The position numbers and the translations under genes are program-made. This document shows, one piece after another, positions 52,121 through 62,362 of a stretch of DNA of 64,000 nt. Source of the stretch: Xiheimicrobium sp033763395 (lineage in GTDB: Bacteria; Myxococcota; Myxococcia; Myxococcales; Myxococcaceae); contig JANRKQ010000178.1 of NCBI GenBank assembly GCA_033763395.1, positions 1 through 64,000 on the forward strand. The letters are read 5' to 3'. The notes under the pieces are model-generated. The model had not been told where the DNA came from and ran no database searches. It was given only the letters and a program-made list of their open reading frames with translations. Numbering within the stretch: the first letter of the stretch is position 1; every line of letters starts with the position of its first letter.

Positions 52121-52933
52121 ATGTCTCGTCTTTCTTTCGTGGTTCTCGTTGTTTCCGTCTCAGCCTGCGGGCCCATGCCCCTGCCTTCTCCTACCGGTGG
52201 CGGGGCCGCTGGAGGCCTCTCGCCGGTTGGTGGCGGTCCCTCGGGGACGGGCGGAGGCGCTGCGGGCGGGACGAACGCCGCGGGCGGCTCGTCGGGCGGC
52301 GGCTCGGCAGGCACCGCGTGCGACCGCTCGACGGCGCTCATCCAGTCGAAGTGCGGCTCCGCGTCCGCTACCGTCCTGACGCAGTGCCAGATGCTCCTGG
52401 GCTCGTCGTGCTCGGCCCAGGCGTCGGCGTGGCTCGACTGTCTCGTCGCGGCTGCAGCCAGCGTCACCTGCGTCAATGGGGACTACGGCTCGACGACGGC
52501 CTGCGGCCCCTCGTTCTCAGCCCTGAATGGCTGCCTCAACGGCGGCGCGGGGGGCGGCGCTGCTGGTGGTGGTGCTGGTGGTGGCGCGGGAGGTGGAACG
52601 GCGACGGGCCAGCCCTGCCCCGGCACGGCCCCTGTCTGCGCAGGCACGAACCTGTACTGCGCGCTCGCCGTGACGCCGAACGGCACCTCTGACGGGGTCT
52701 TCGCTTCGACGGGCGCGTGTCGAAAGACCTGCGGCTCCGAGGCCGACTGTGGCGCGCTCGAGGACTGCTGCATGCTCCGCAACGCCTCGGCGACGGTGTG
52801 CGTGCCCTCGTCGACGGGCATCTGCGACCGACCCGTCAGCGTGTGCAAGGCGAACGGCCAGAGCTGCGTGAATGACACCAACTGCTGCTCCGGCAAGTGC
52901 AGCGCGCTCTTCAGTCAGTGCGAGGCACGCTGA
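52121..52933 (+). CDS. Cys-rich lipoprotein with Gly-rich segments
   Basis: 270 residues from ATG 52121, AGGAG six bases upstream. Signal SFVVLVVSVSAC. Gly-rich linkers lie at residues ~25-65 and ~140-165 (GGGAAGGGAGGGAGGG). Between and after them are Cys-rich domains: CDRSTALIQSKCGS, CQMLLGSSCSAQASAWLDCLV, then CPGTAPVCAGTNLYCAL and the C-terminal CKANGQSCVNDTNCCSGKC with spacing reminiscent of cystine-knot peptides. Likely surface or periplasmic, disulfide bonded. It lies 129 bases after the sigma gene and 58 bases before the kinase gene on the same strand. It could be a target of the sigma/kinase pair. Confidence 0.78.
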   Translation: MSRLSFVVLVVSVSACGPMPLPSPTGGGAAGGLSPVGGGPSGTGGGAAGGTNAAGGSSGGGSAGTACDRSTALIQSKCGSASATVLTQCQMLLGSSCSAQASAWLDCLVAAAASVTCVNGDYGSTTACGPSFSALNGCLNGGAGGGAAGGGAGGGAGGGTATGQPCPGTAPVCAGTNLYCALAVTPNGTSDGVFASTGACRKTCGSEADCGALEDCCMLRNASATVCVPSSTGICDRPVSVCKANGQSCVNDTNCCSGKCSALFSQCEAR

Positions 52934-52991
52934 CACCCGGTCCGGTTCGTCCCGCACAGATGTGCTACTCGCGGCGCGAAGGGACTCCCGC

Positions 52992-55631
<2,640 letters not shown>

Positions 55632-55683
55632 AGCCGCCTGGAGTGTGGCTTTTGCACGGCCTGCCAGCACAAGCTCTCGCGCC

Positions 55684-56229
55684 GTGTCCGAGCCGCTCGT
55701 CTTCGACACCTCCATCGAGGCGCTCTACGTGCGGGCGCTTGGAACCCGCATCACAGCGGCGCTCAAGCACGACCTGCGGGCGCTCGGGCTCGACCTCGAC
55801 AAGAAGCTCCCGCCGGCGCTGCCGCGCGACGCGTGGTACCGGAGCATCGACCTCACCGCGCGCCACCTCTTCCCCTCGCTCCCCCTCGACGACGCGCACC
55901 GTGAGATGGGCCGCCTCCTCATCTCGGGCATGAGCGACACCACCTTCGGCAAGGCGCTCGCGCCGGTGGTGAAGCTTCTCGGCGTGCGCCGGGTGCTGGG
56001 CCGCGTGCCGCACAACATCAAGACCGCCAACACGTTTGCTGCCGCGACGCTCGTCGACGAGGGCCCTGGCGTGCTGCGCCTCGAGGTGAACGACGTGGGC
56101 TCGGCGCCCGGGCTCATGCGCGGCTCGCTCGAGGGCCTCATGCGCTGGGCCGGAGCGTCGTCAGCGGCCGTCGAGGTCGCCCAGTCAGCGCCGCCTGCCG
56201 CCGTCTATCGGCTTCGCTGGACGGAGTAG
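55684..56229 (+). CDS. DUF2378/TIGR02265-type Myxococcales protein
   Basis: 181 residues from GTG 55684, the usual length of this family. The pattern matches: FDTSIEALYVRAL at the start, LGLDLDKKLPPALPRDAWYRSIDLTARHLFP, MGRLLISGMSDTTFGKALAPVVKLLG, FAAATLVDEGPGVLRLEVNDVG and GLMRGSLEGLMRWAGA. Function of the family is unknown; its restriction to myxobacteria supports the host call. It lies 52 bases after the kinase gene. Its 3' end overlaps the convergent secreted-protein gene by 25 bases (56205-56229), a rare tail-to-tail overlap. Confidence 0.9.
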   Translation: MSEPLVFDTSIEALYVRALGTRITAALKHDLRALGLDLDKKLPPALPRDAWYRSIDLTARHLFPSLPLDDAHREMGRLLISGMSDTTFGKALAPVVKLLGVRRVLGRVPHNIKTANTFAAATLVDEGPGVLRLEVNDVGSAPGLMRGSLEGLMRWAGASSAAVEVAQSAPPAAVYRLRWTE

Positions 56230-58574
56230 CGCCGCCTGAAGCGGGCGAAGAGCGCGAGGCCGAGCAGCGACGTGGCGTCGACCGCCCTGCACCCGCACCC
56301 GGCCGGTGGGGCTCCAGGTAACGGCGACAACCGCTCCGCCGGTGGGTCGAGCAACAACGCGACGGCCCCGTTGAGGCCATCGGCCCGCGTCGCCTGCACC
56401 ACGACGCCGCGGTCGAAGGCACCAACCAGCTGCGGAAAACTCGACGCCGGGCCCGGCAGCACATCGGCCGCGAGGCGCGGTGTCGTGCCATCGAAGAACC
56501 ACGGCTCGAAGCCATGGGCCTCGTCCCACCCGGTGAACCACAGCCGCTCGCCGAAGCGGCGCACGGTGGCCGGGTCGAATGCGAACAGTTCGAACGTGCG
56601 CTGGCTGCCGTCCGCGTCGAGCACGTCGAAGCCTCCATCGCGCACCTGCACCAGCGACGTCGCGATGGGTTCGGCGTTCGCCCACAGGCGGCCGCCGACG
56701 AACTCGAGCACGGCCGGAGGCCCTCCGGTGGTGACCTGGACCTGCGCGCCCACCAGCCAGACCGCGCCCGCCCCCACCTTCGTCTTCGCGCCCGGCGGTA
56801 CGCCGGACTCATCGATGACGGGAAAGGTGCCACCATCGAGTGCTTCCCACGTCAGCCCGCTGCGGGAGTCGTACAGGAGGCCGAGCGGGGTGACCTCGAC
56901 GGTCCGAGAGACGACTGTGCGCAGCACGTTGCCCGTCGGCACATCAACCTGAATGGTGCTGAGCCCAGAGGTCGTGAACCACCCCGTGTCACCCCGCACG
57001 GAGTTGAGCGCGACAGTGCCAGCGAAGCCGGTCTCATCCGGAAAGACGAGCGGCTCGAACGTCGCGCGCCGAGGGTTCCGCCAGAGGACCTGGGTCGTGG
57101 TGATGAACACCGCACCGCCGGGCGTATCGATGACGGCCGTCGGACAGACACTGGCGACCTCTCGCGAGGCGCCATCGAGCGTCAGCTCGTGAAGTCGGCA
57201 GCCCGGCAACACCGCGAGCCAGCTCCGCCGCGCGGGAAACGGCCGGACCGACACCGGGAAACCGAAGGGCGTTCGCTCGCGCGTGGCCGGGTCGATGAGG
57301 GTGATGCCATCGGTCGCCACCACCAACCGGCCGCCAGCCTCGAACAGAATCGTCTCGGCGGGCCCGATGGAGAACGTGTCGATGCCATCGGTGCGATGCA
57401 ACAGCGCACCAGGGCCGAACAACAACGCGGGCTGCTCGACGCCGCGACTGACGACGTCCCACGCGGGCAACGACTCTGGCACCGCGAGGTTCGGCGCGAG
57501 CGTGGTGCTTCGGTCTCCCACCTGGGCCCGCGTGACGAGCCCGCCGTCACCCACGCAGTACTCGCCATCGGACAGCGCGCGCCACACGCAGGGCTCGTCG
57601 ACCCACGGCCCCACGCCACCATCGGCGAACACCTCGAGCGGCAGGTCGTCGTACCGAACGCGTCCACCGCGGCTGCTCCGAAGGCCCTGCGGCGCGGTCG
57701 TGTTGAGGAAGCGCCCTCGCCCGGTGAGGGACTCGACGATGAGCCCCGGGCCATTCGCCCGCTCGAAGACGACGAAGTCGCGCCCGAGCCTCGAGCGGTC
57801 GAAGCGCACGTCTGCCGCGCGCGTGTCGAGCACCCGGGTGACGCCGCTGCCATCGGTGACGTGCAGGAGCTCACCCGCGGCCACCACCGTGAGCGGCAGG
57901 CCTGCGGGGTCGATGGCGAAGTCTCCGAGGCGATCGCCCGCCTCCGTCACCACCTCGTTGAACGCCGTCAGCAAGACGCCCCGTGAGAGCTGCCCCGAGG
58001 GCGTGACGTTCGCGAGGAAGCGGAGGCCAGCGTCGGGGCTCACCACCAGCGTCCCCACGGCGCTCGCGGCAGTGCGTCCGTGCACGATGAAGCGGCCATC
58101 CCTCTGCGCGAAGGCCCGGCCCACGATGAACCCATCCAGGGCCCTCCGCGCGCCCGACTCGAGCTCGAGCAGCTCCAGCGCTCCGCCATCGATGGCGGCC
58201 AACAGCGCCCGGCTCGACGTCGCCGCGCGGGCCTCGAGGTTGGCAGGGAACGGGTGAAACCCGAGCGAATCGACGAGGCCCGTCGTCCGGATGAGCTGGT
58301 CCTCACCCCACGTCCTCGGCAGCTGCGGCAGGTCGAAGCGCTCGTCTCGGTCCCGCGTCGAGCCAGCCGCGATGGGTACGACGCCCCCGTCTCGGCGGTC
58401 GAGGCGATAGAACGCCGCGCCGCCTCCCGGCGTCACGCCACCGAACGGCACCTGGAGCCAGATGAAGCGTTCGTTCGCCGCCCGGGGCTCGATGGCGGCG
58501 GTGAGGCCACCACGCACCGGCAGCACCTTCACCTCGACCTGCGCGACGAGCAGCATGACGAGCGGAGTCAGCAC
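56205..58574 (-). CDS. exported ELWxxDGT-like protein with MYXO-CTERM-like tail
   Basis: 789 residues from GTG 58574. The N-terminal signal is LTPLVMLLVAQVEV. The body is beta-rich and contains ELWxxDGT-like text near the end: RLWFTGWDEAHGFEPWFFDGTTPRLAADVLPG and SFPQLVGAFDRGVVVQA. Repeated DGG-rich strands (DGGVVPIAAGS, DGGVGPWVDEP) imply a propeller. The C-terminus GCGCRAVDATSLLGLALFARFRRR matches the MYXO-CTERM sorting pattern, with Cys motif, hydrophobic stretch and Arg tail. It is thus probably attached to the cell surface by myxosortase. The 3' end overlaps the DUF2378-type gene by 25 bases. Confidence 0.8.
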   Translation of the reverse strand: MLTPLVMLLVAQVEVKVLPVRGGLTAAIEPRAANERFIWLQVPFGGVTPGGGAAFYRLDRRDGGVVPIAAGSTRDRDERFDLPQLPRTWGEDQLIRTTGLVDSLGFHPFPANLEARAATSSRALLAAIDGGALELLELESGARRALDGFIVGRAFAQRDGRFIVHGRTAASAVGTLVVSPDAGLRFLANVTPSGQLSRGVLLTAFNEVVTEAGDRLGDFAIDPAGLPLTVVAAGELLHVTDGSGVTRVLDTRAADVRFDRSRLGRDFVVFERANGPGLIVESLTGRGRFLNTTAPQGLRSSRGGRVRYDDLPLEVFADGGVGPWVDEPCVWRALSDGEYCVGDGGLVTRAQVGDRSTTLAPNLAVPESLPAWDVVSRGVEQPALLFGPGALLHRTDGIDTFSIGPAETILFEAGGRLVVATDGITLIDPATRERTPFGFPVSVRPFPARRSWLAVLPGCRLHELTLDGASREVASVCPTAVIDTPGGAVFITTTQVLWRNPRRATFEPLVFPDETGFAGTVALNSVRGDTGWFTTSGLSTIQVDVPTGNVLRTVVSRTVEVTPLGLLYDSRSGLTWEALDGGTFPVIDESGVPPGAKTKVGAGAVWLVGAQVQVTTGGPPAVLEFVGGRLWANAEPIATSLVQVRDGGFDVLDADGSQRTFELFAFDPATVRRFGERLWFTGWDEAHGFEPWFFDGTTPRLAADVLPGPASSFPQLVGAFDRGVVVQATRADGLNGAVALLLDPPAERLSPLPGAPPAGCGCRAVDATSLLGLALFARFRRRYSVQRSR

Positions 58575-58732
58575 CCCGCTGTCGTAGAGACCGCGCCCCC
58601 GCGCTGCAACGCCGCGCCCCCCACCTGACGAAAACCCCGAGGCAGGCCACCACGACGTCACGGTTTTCTGAGGGCTCGGCTCCGGGTTCCCGAGGCAAGC
58701 TGCTGGCATCGAGGTTGCTCAATGCGGAACCC

Positions 58733-60055
58733 ATGACACCCGACACCCTTCGAACCGTGCTCCGCCGTGCGCTGAAGGCCTCGCTCGTGGCGCCCCTCGC
58801 GCTCTCGGCGTGCGGGCCCGACACGTCCGGCTACAAGGCACCGCTGTGTGAGAACGGCCACGTGTCGATGGCCGGACTTTCGCCGTCGGTGATCCCCGAC
58901 GTCGTCGAGCTTCGACAGCGCAGCGCCTTCGGTGGCACCGAGCCGGCGCAGGCCTCGCGTCTCTCGGGCACGGGCACGGCCTGCGCCAACGCGACGGACA
59001 AGGCCGCGTGCATGACGCGCTTCGCGGGCCTGTCGCCCACCGTGGGCTTCGCCGAGAACTGCCTGGACCTCTGCAGCTCGTACTTCCTCGCGACGACGCG
59101 TGGCGACGAGGTGAAGGCGTGGACGAGCCTCGAGGAGCTGAAGGCGTTCCTCGGCACCATCGACACCGCGCAGGAGGCGGCGCTGCTCGCGTTCGCCAAC
59201 GCCTACCGGCCCGAGTGCGGCCAGCTTGACCGCGGCGCCGTCCGTGCCCGTTCGGGCGGCGGGTACGACGTCATCGCGACGCGGGGCATCGGCTGCGGCC
59301 GCGGCAACGACGTGACGCGCCACTTCCTCGAGGTGTCGGCGCAGGGCGACGTGCGTGAAGTGCGCAGTGAGGTCATCAAGCCTGGCGACCCGAACTGCGC
59401 CATCGGGCGGCGCCCGCACGGGCTCGCCTCGAGCGGAGACATCGACTGTGAAGACACGCTGGGCCGCCACTTCGCCAGCGCGGCGCACCTCGAGGCCGCG
59501 AGCGTCGACGCCTTCCTCCGGCTGCGGCAGGAGCTGGTGCTCCACGGTGCGCCTACCGAGCTGCGCGGCGCCGCGGTGCTGGCCGCGCTCGAAGAGGTTC
59601 GGCACGCCCAGGTGACGTCAGCGCTGGCGGCGCGCTTTGGTGCCGAGGTGGTGGCGCCCCGCGTGGAGCCCCGGCCGCTGCGTGGCCTGTTCGAGGTGGC
59701 GCTCGACAACGCCGTCGAGGGCTGTGTCCGCGAGACGTACGGCGCGCTCGTCGCACACCACCAGGCAGCGTGCGCGGCCGACCCCGAGACGCGCGAGGTG
59801 ATGGCGCGCATCGCCGAAGACGAGACCCGCCACGCCGAGCTGTCGTGGGCCATCGCCGCGTGGGCGGAGCCACGACTCACCGACGACCAGCGCGCGCAGC
59901 TCCACCAGGCGCAGCGCGAGGCCGTGAAGCACCTGGCGCGCGCGCTCGCCGAGCCCATCGCCCCCGCCCTCGTCGACGTCGCCGGCATGCCCGACGCTGC
60001 CTCGGCCCGCGCGATGCTCGACGCGATGCTGGAAGGACTGCCCGCGCTCGCGTGA
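58733..60055 (+). CDS. ferritin-like domain lipoprotein
   Basis: 440 residues from ATG 58733 (a TTG at 58715 is preceded by GAGG and is an alternative). The N-terminus is a twin-basic, lipoprotein-like leader: LRRALKASLVAPLALSAC. Residues ~20-230 are Cys-rich and of unknown fold. From ~235 a ferritin-like four-helix bundle with diiron-type residues follows: AAHLEAASVDAFLRL, LAALEEVRHAQVTSAL, ETYGALVAHHQ and RIAEDETRHAELSWAI, i.e. the E, ExxH, E, ExxxH pattern. Exported ferritin-like lipoproteins are common in myxobacteria. Metal oxidation or scavenging is likely but unproven. It is convergent with the FmdE-like gene (6 bases). Confidence 0.85.
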   Translation: MTPDTLRTVLRRALKASLVAPLALSACGPDTSGYKAPLCENGHVSMAGLSPSVIPDVVELRQRSAFGGTEPAQASRLSGTGTACANATDKAACMTRFAGLSPTVGFAENCLDLCSSYFLATTRGDEVKAWTSLEELKAFLGTIDTAQEAALLAFANAYRPECGQLDRGAVRARSGGGYDVIATRGIGCGRGNDVTRHFLEVSAQGDVREVRSEVIKPGDPNCAIGRRPHGLASSGDIDCEDTLGRHFASAAHLEAASVDAFLRLRQELVLHGAPTELRGAAVLAALEEVRHAQVTSALAARFGAEVVAPRVEPRPLRGLFEVALDNAVEGCVRETYGALVAHHQAACAADPETREVMARIAEDETRHAELSWAIAAWAEPRLTDDQRAQLHQAQREAVKHLARALAEPIAPALVDVAGMPDAASARAMLDAMLEGLPALA

Positions 60056-60061
60056 GGCCGT

Positions 60062-60550
60062 TCACTTCGCCGCGGGCACCGAGACGACCTCGAAGACCTC
60101 GGCGTCCTTGAGCGAGAGCACCAGCCGGCCGTTCTCGAGGGCCTTCTCCCTCGGCGCGTTGAGGAAGCGCGCCACGAAGGCCTTCGCCGGCTTCAGCGTC
60201 ACGCTCGCGCCTGTCTTCGCGTGGGTGAAGGTGGTGGTGAGCTGCTCGAGTGACGCTTCCTCGAGGGAGAGGTTCAGCTTGCCGACGCTCGCCCCCGTCG
60301 CGGCCTGCGCGCCGTCGGCGACGCACGCGAACTGCGGCGTCTTCGGCGACCGGTGCACCACGCGCAGCTCGTGGCTGTGCGCCGGCAGTCCCAGGGATTT
60401 CAGCGCGAAGCGGCCCATGCGGTACCCGGCGACCGCCCACGGGCCGGCCTCTCCGTGCACCGCGGCGACCGCGGCGAGCTGCCCTTCGGGCGTCTCGGCC
60501 GGCGCCGGGTGGTGCTGGGACAGAACGAGGGCGAGCGTGAGCGCGAACAT
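60062..60550 (-). CDS. FmdE-family protein, probably exported
   Basis: 162 residues from ATG 60550. The first residues MFALTLALVLSQHHPAPAE look like a signal peptide. The core resembles the FmdE domain: AVHGEAGPWAVAGYRMGRFALKSLG, then HELRVVHRSPKTPQFACVADGAQAATGASVGKLNLSL in pieces. FmdE domains, first named for a formylmethanofuran-dehydrogenase subunit, are found widely outside methanogens and may bind metal. Here it stands between a ferritin-like lipoprotein (convergent, 6 bases) and a transglutaminase-like gene (divergent, 50 bases). A metal-related role beside the ferritin-like protein is attractive but unproven. Confidence 0.8.
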   Translation of the reverse strand: MFALTLALVLSQHHPAPAETPEGQLAAVAAVHGEAGPWAVAGYRMGRFALKSLGLPAHSHELRVVHRSPKTPQFACVADGAQAATGASVGKLNLSLEEASLEQLTTTFTHAKTGASVTLKPAKAFVARFLNAPREKALENGRLVLSLKDAEVFEVVSVPAAK

Positions 60551-60600
60551 GGCCCGCGTCGTAGTCCAACTCGTGATGGCAATGGCGCGGCTGACGCATC

Positions 60601-62352
60601 GTGAAGACAATGCCCTCCATGCTGCGCGGCCTCGTGTCGCTGGTGTCCACGCTGTTCCTCGTCGCCGTGCCGGCGCTGACGGTGTGGCTCGCCTCGTCGC
60701 TGGTGGCCTTTCATGGCGGGCCGCCCGAGGCCTCGCTGGCCGCTGGGCTGTTGCTCTTCCCTGCCTTGCCCCTGTGGTGGGAGTGGCGCGCGAGCAAAGC
60801 GTGGCGGGAGCGGCTCGGCCGCACGAAGCAGTTCGGGGTGACACCGAAGCGCAGGCTGACGGCGCTGACGCGGGTGTCGCTGCGCACGCTGGTCATCGGC
60901 CTTGTCTTCCTCGCGGGCATGGTGGCCGCCTTCCCGAAGGTGACGTTCGCGGCGCTCTCGACGCGGGGCGACTGGTTCCTGCCACCGGGCGAGCGCGGAG
61001 AGCCCTGGCGCGCCGGGGCCTTCTTCCTCGCGCAGGGCCTCGAAGGCCTCCACCGGCTCGCCAACCCGAACCCCTACGCCACGCCAGAGGACCGCACGGC
61101 GCTCGCGCAGGTGGACCCGAAGACGCTCCCGTCGGCCGACAGCACGCCGGTGCTGCCGTCGGGGACAGGCTCGCGGTGGCGCCGCCTCACCGACGAGGAA
61201 CGCGCGGCGCGGGAAGGGCTCGCCCCGAAGCCGGCCGTCGACCCGGTGCCCTCGGCGCGCAGCCCCCACGCCGCCGACGCCGGCCGGGGCCCCACGCCGG
61301 GAGACGACGACGAGGGCGGCACGAAGCTCGTCGACGACGATGAGAATGGCTCCATCGCGAAGCTCACCGAGGGCGACGACGAGGACTGGAAGACGTCGGG
61401 CAAGGGCTCGGGCCGGGCGCCGTCCATCGCGAAGCTGCACGAGTCCGACGCGCCGGAGCCCTCGGCGCCGCCGCTCGAGACGCTCGACCTCGGCGGCACC
61501 CACTGGCCGTGGAAGCGTGAAGTCTCACCCATCGTCCGCGCGATGCGCCCGGAGCACGAGACCTCCATCGCCGCGGTGGCGGCCCACATCGCCTCGCTCG
61601 AGCCCAACGGCTTTCGCCGCGTGAAGGCGCTGCACGACTGGGTGGTGACGCGGCTCGAGTACGACATCGACTCGACGCGCCCGGGCCGGCGCAAGCCGCA
61701 GGACGCCGAGACGGTGTTCCGCACGCGGCGCGGCGTGTGTGAAGGCTACGCGCGGCTGATGGTGGCGTTCGGCGCGCTGACGAAAGACCCCATCGTCTTC
61801 GTGCCGGGCGAGGTGCGCGAGGAATCGGGCGCCATCGCGCCCAAGGGCCACGCGTGGAACGCGGCCTTCATCGAAGGCGCCTGGTACGTCATCGACCCTA
61901 CGTGGGACGACCCGGTGGACGAGAGCGAGCGCAGCACCAGCTACCGCACCGAGTACCTCTTCATTCCCCCCTCGATTGCCGTGTGGAGCCACCTGCCGGA
62001 CGACCCCCGGTGGCAGCTCCTCGGCCGGCCGCTGTCGCGCGGTGACTTCCTGCGCCAACCCTTCTCGCGGCCGGGCATCGCGGTGCATGGGCTGACGATG
62101 CGCTCGCCCGACCGGGTGGCCGTCGACGCGCGCGAGGTGCTCCCGGTGCAACTCGACAACCCGAGGCGGCGCTGGCTCATCCTCTCGTACAAGGACGCCC
62201 AGGGCCGCGCGCGCGAGTGCGGCAACACCAACGCGGAGCGCGTCGACGTGTCGTGTCCGGTGCCCTCGTCGGGGGAGCTGGCGGTGTTCGCCAACACGAC
62301 GCAGTACGGGCAGTACCAGCACGTGGCCAGCGTGGCGGTGACGCGGCGCTAG
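60601..62352 (+). CDS. membrane-anchored transglutaminase-like protein
   Basis: 583 residues from GTG 60601; ATG codons 3 and 6 codons later could serve. Three hydrophobic segments lie at ~8-38, ~45-60 and ~92-112. An acidic, low-complexity linker follows (~230-290) and holds a duplicated motif, SIAKLTE (251-257) and SIAKLHE (275-281). The transglutaminase core runs ~310-440: Cys380 in TRRGVCEGYARLMVAFG, His417 in KGHAWNAAF and Asp432 in YVIDPTWDDP, a complete Cys-His-Asp triad. The ~130-residue tail is beta-rich. Such proteins act as proteases or cross-linkers in the periplasm. It is convergent with the CHAT gene (10 bases). Confidence 0.88.
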   Translation: MKTMPSMLRGLVSLVSTLFLVAVPALTVWLASSLVAFHGGPPEASLAAGLLLFPALPLWWEWRASKAWRERLGRTKQFGVTPKRRLTALTRVSLRTLVIGLVFLAGMVAAFPKVTFAALSTRGDWFLPPGERGEPWRAGAFFLAQGLEGLHRLANPNPYATPEDRTALAQVDPKTLPSADSTPVLPSGTGSRWRRLTDEERAAREGLAPKPAVDPVPSARSPHAADAGRGPTPGDDDEGGTKLVDDDENGSIAKLTEGDDEDWKTSGKGSGRAPSIAKLHESDAPEPSAPPLETLDLGGTHWPWKREVSPIVRAMRPEHETSIAAVAAHIASLEPNGFRRVKALHDWVVTRLEYDIDSTRPGRRKPQDAETVFRTRRGVCEGYARLMVAFGALTKDPIVFVPGEVREESGAIAPKGHAWNAAFIEGAWYVIDPTWDDPVDESERSTSYRTEYLFIPPSIAVWSHLPDDPRWQLLGRPLSRGDFLRQPFSRPGIAVHGLTMRSPDRVAVDAREVLPVQLDNPRRRWLILSYKDAQGRARECGNTNAERVDVSCPVPSSGELAVFANTTQYGQYQHVASVAVTRR

Positions 62353-62362
62353 CCGGAGCGCC
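62345..62362. terminator. possible bidirectional terminator hairpin
   Basis: Perfect six-base arms GGCGCT and AGCGCC with a six-base loop, spanning the stop codon of the transglutaminase-like gene and lying in the 10-base gap to the stop of the convergent CHAT gene. There is no T-run on either side, so it would rely on rho or on stem stability; tentative. Confidence 0.35.

Noticed and set aside
56514..57986. Plus-strand frame of ~490 codons opposite the ELWxxDGT-like gene
   Set aside because: Antisense artefact with biased composition.
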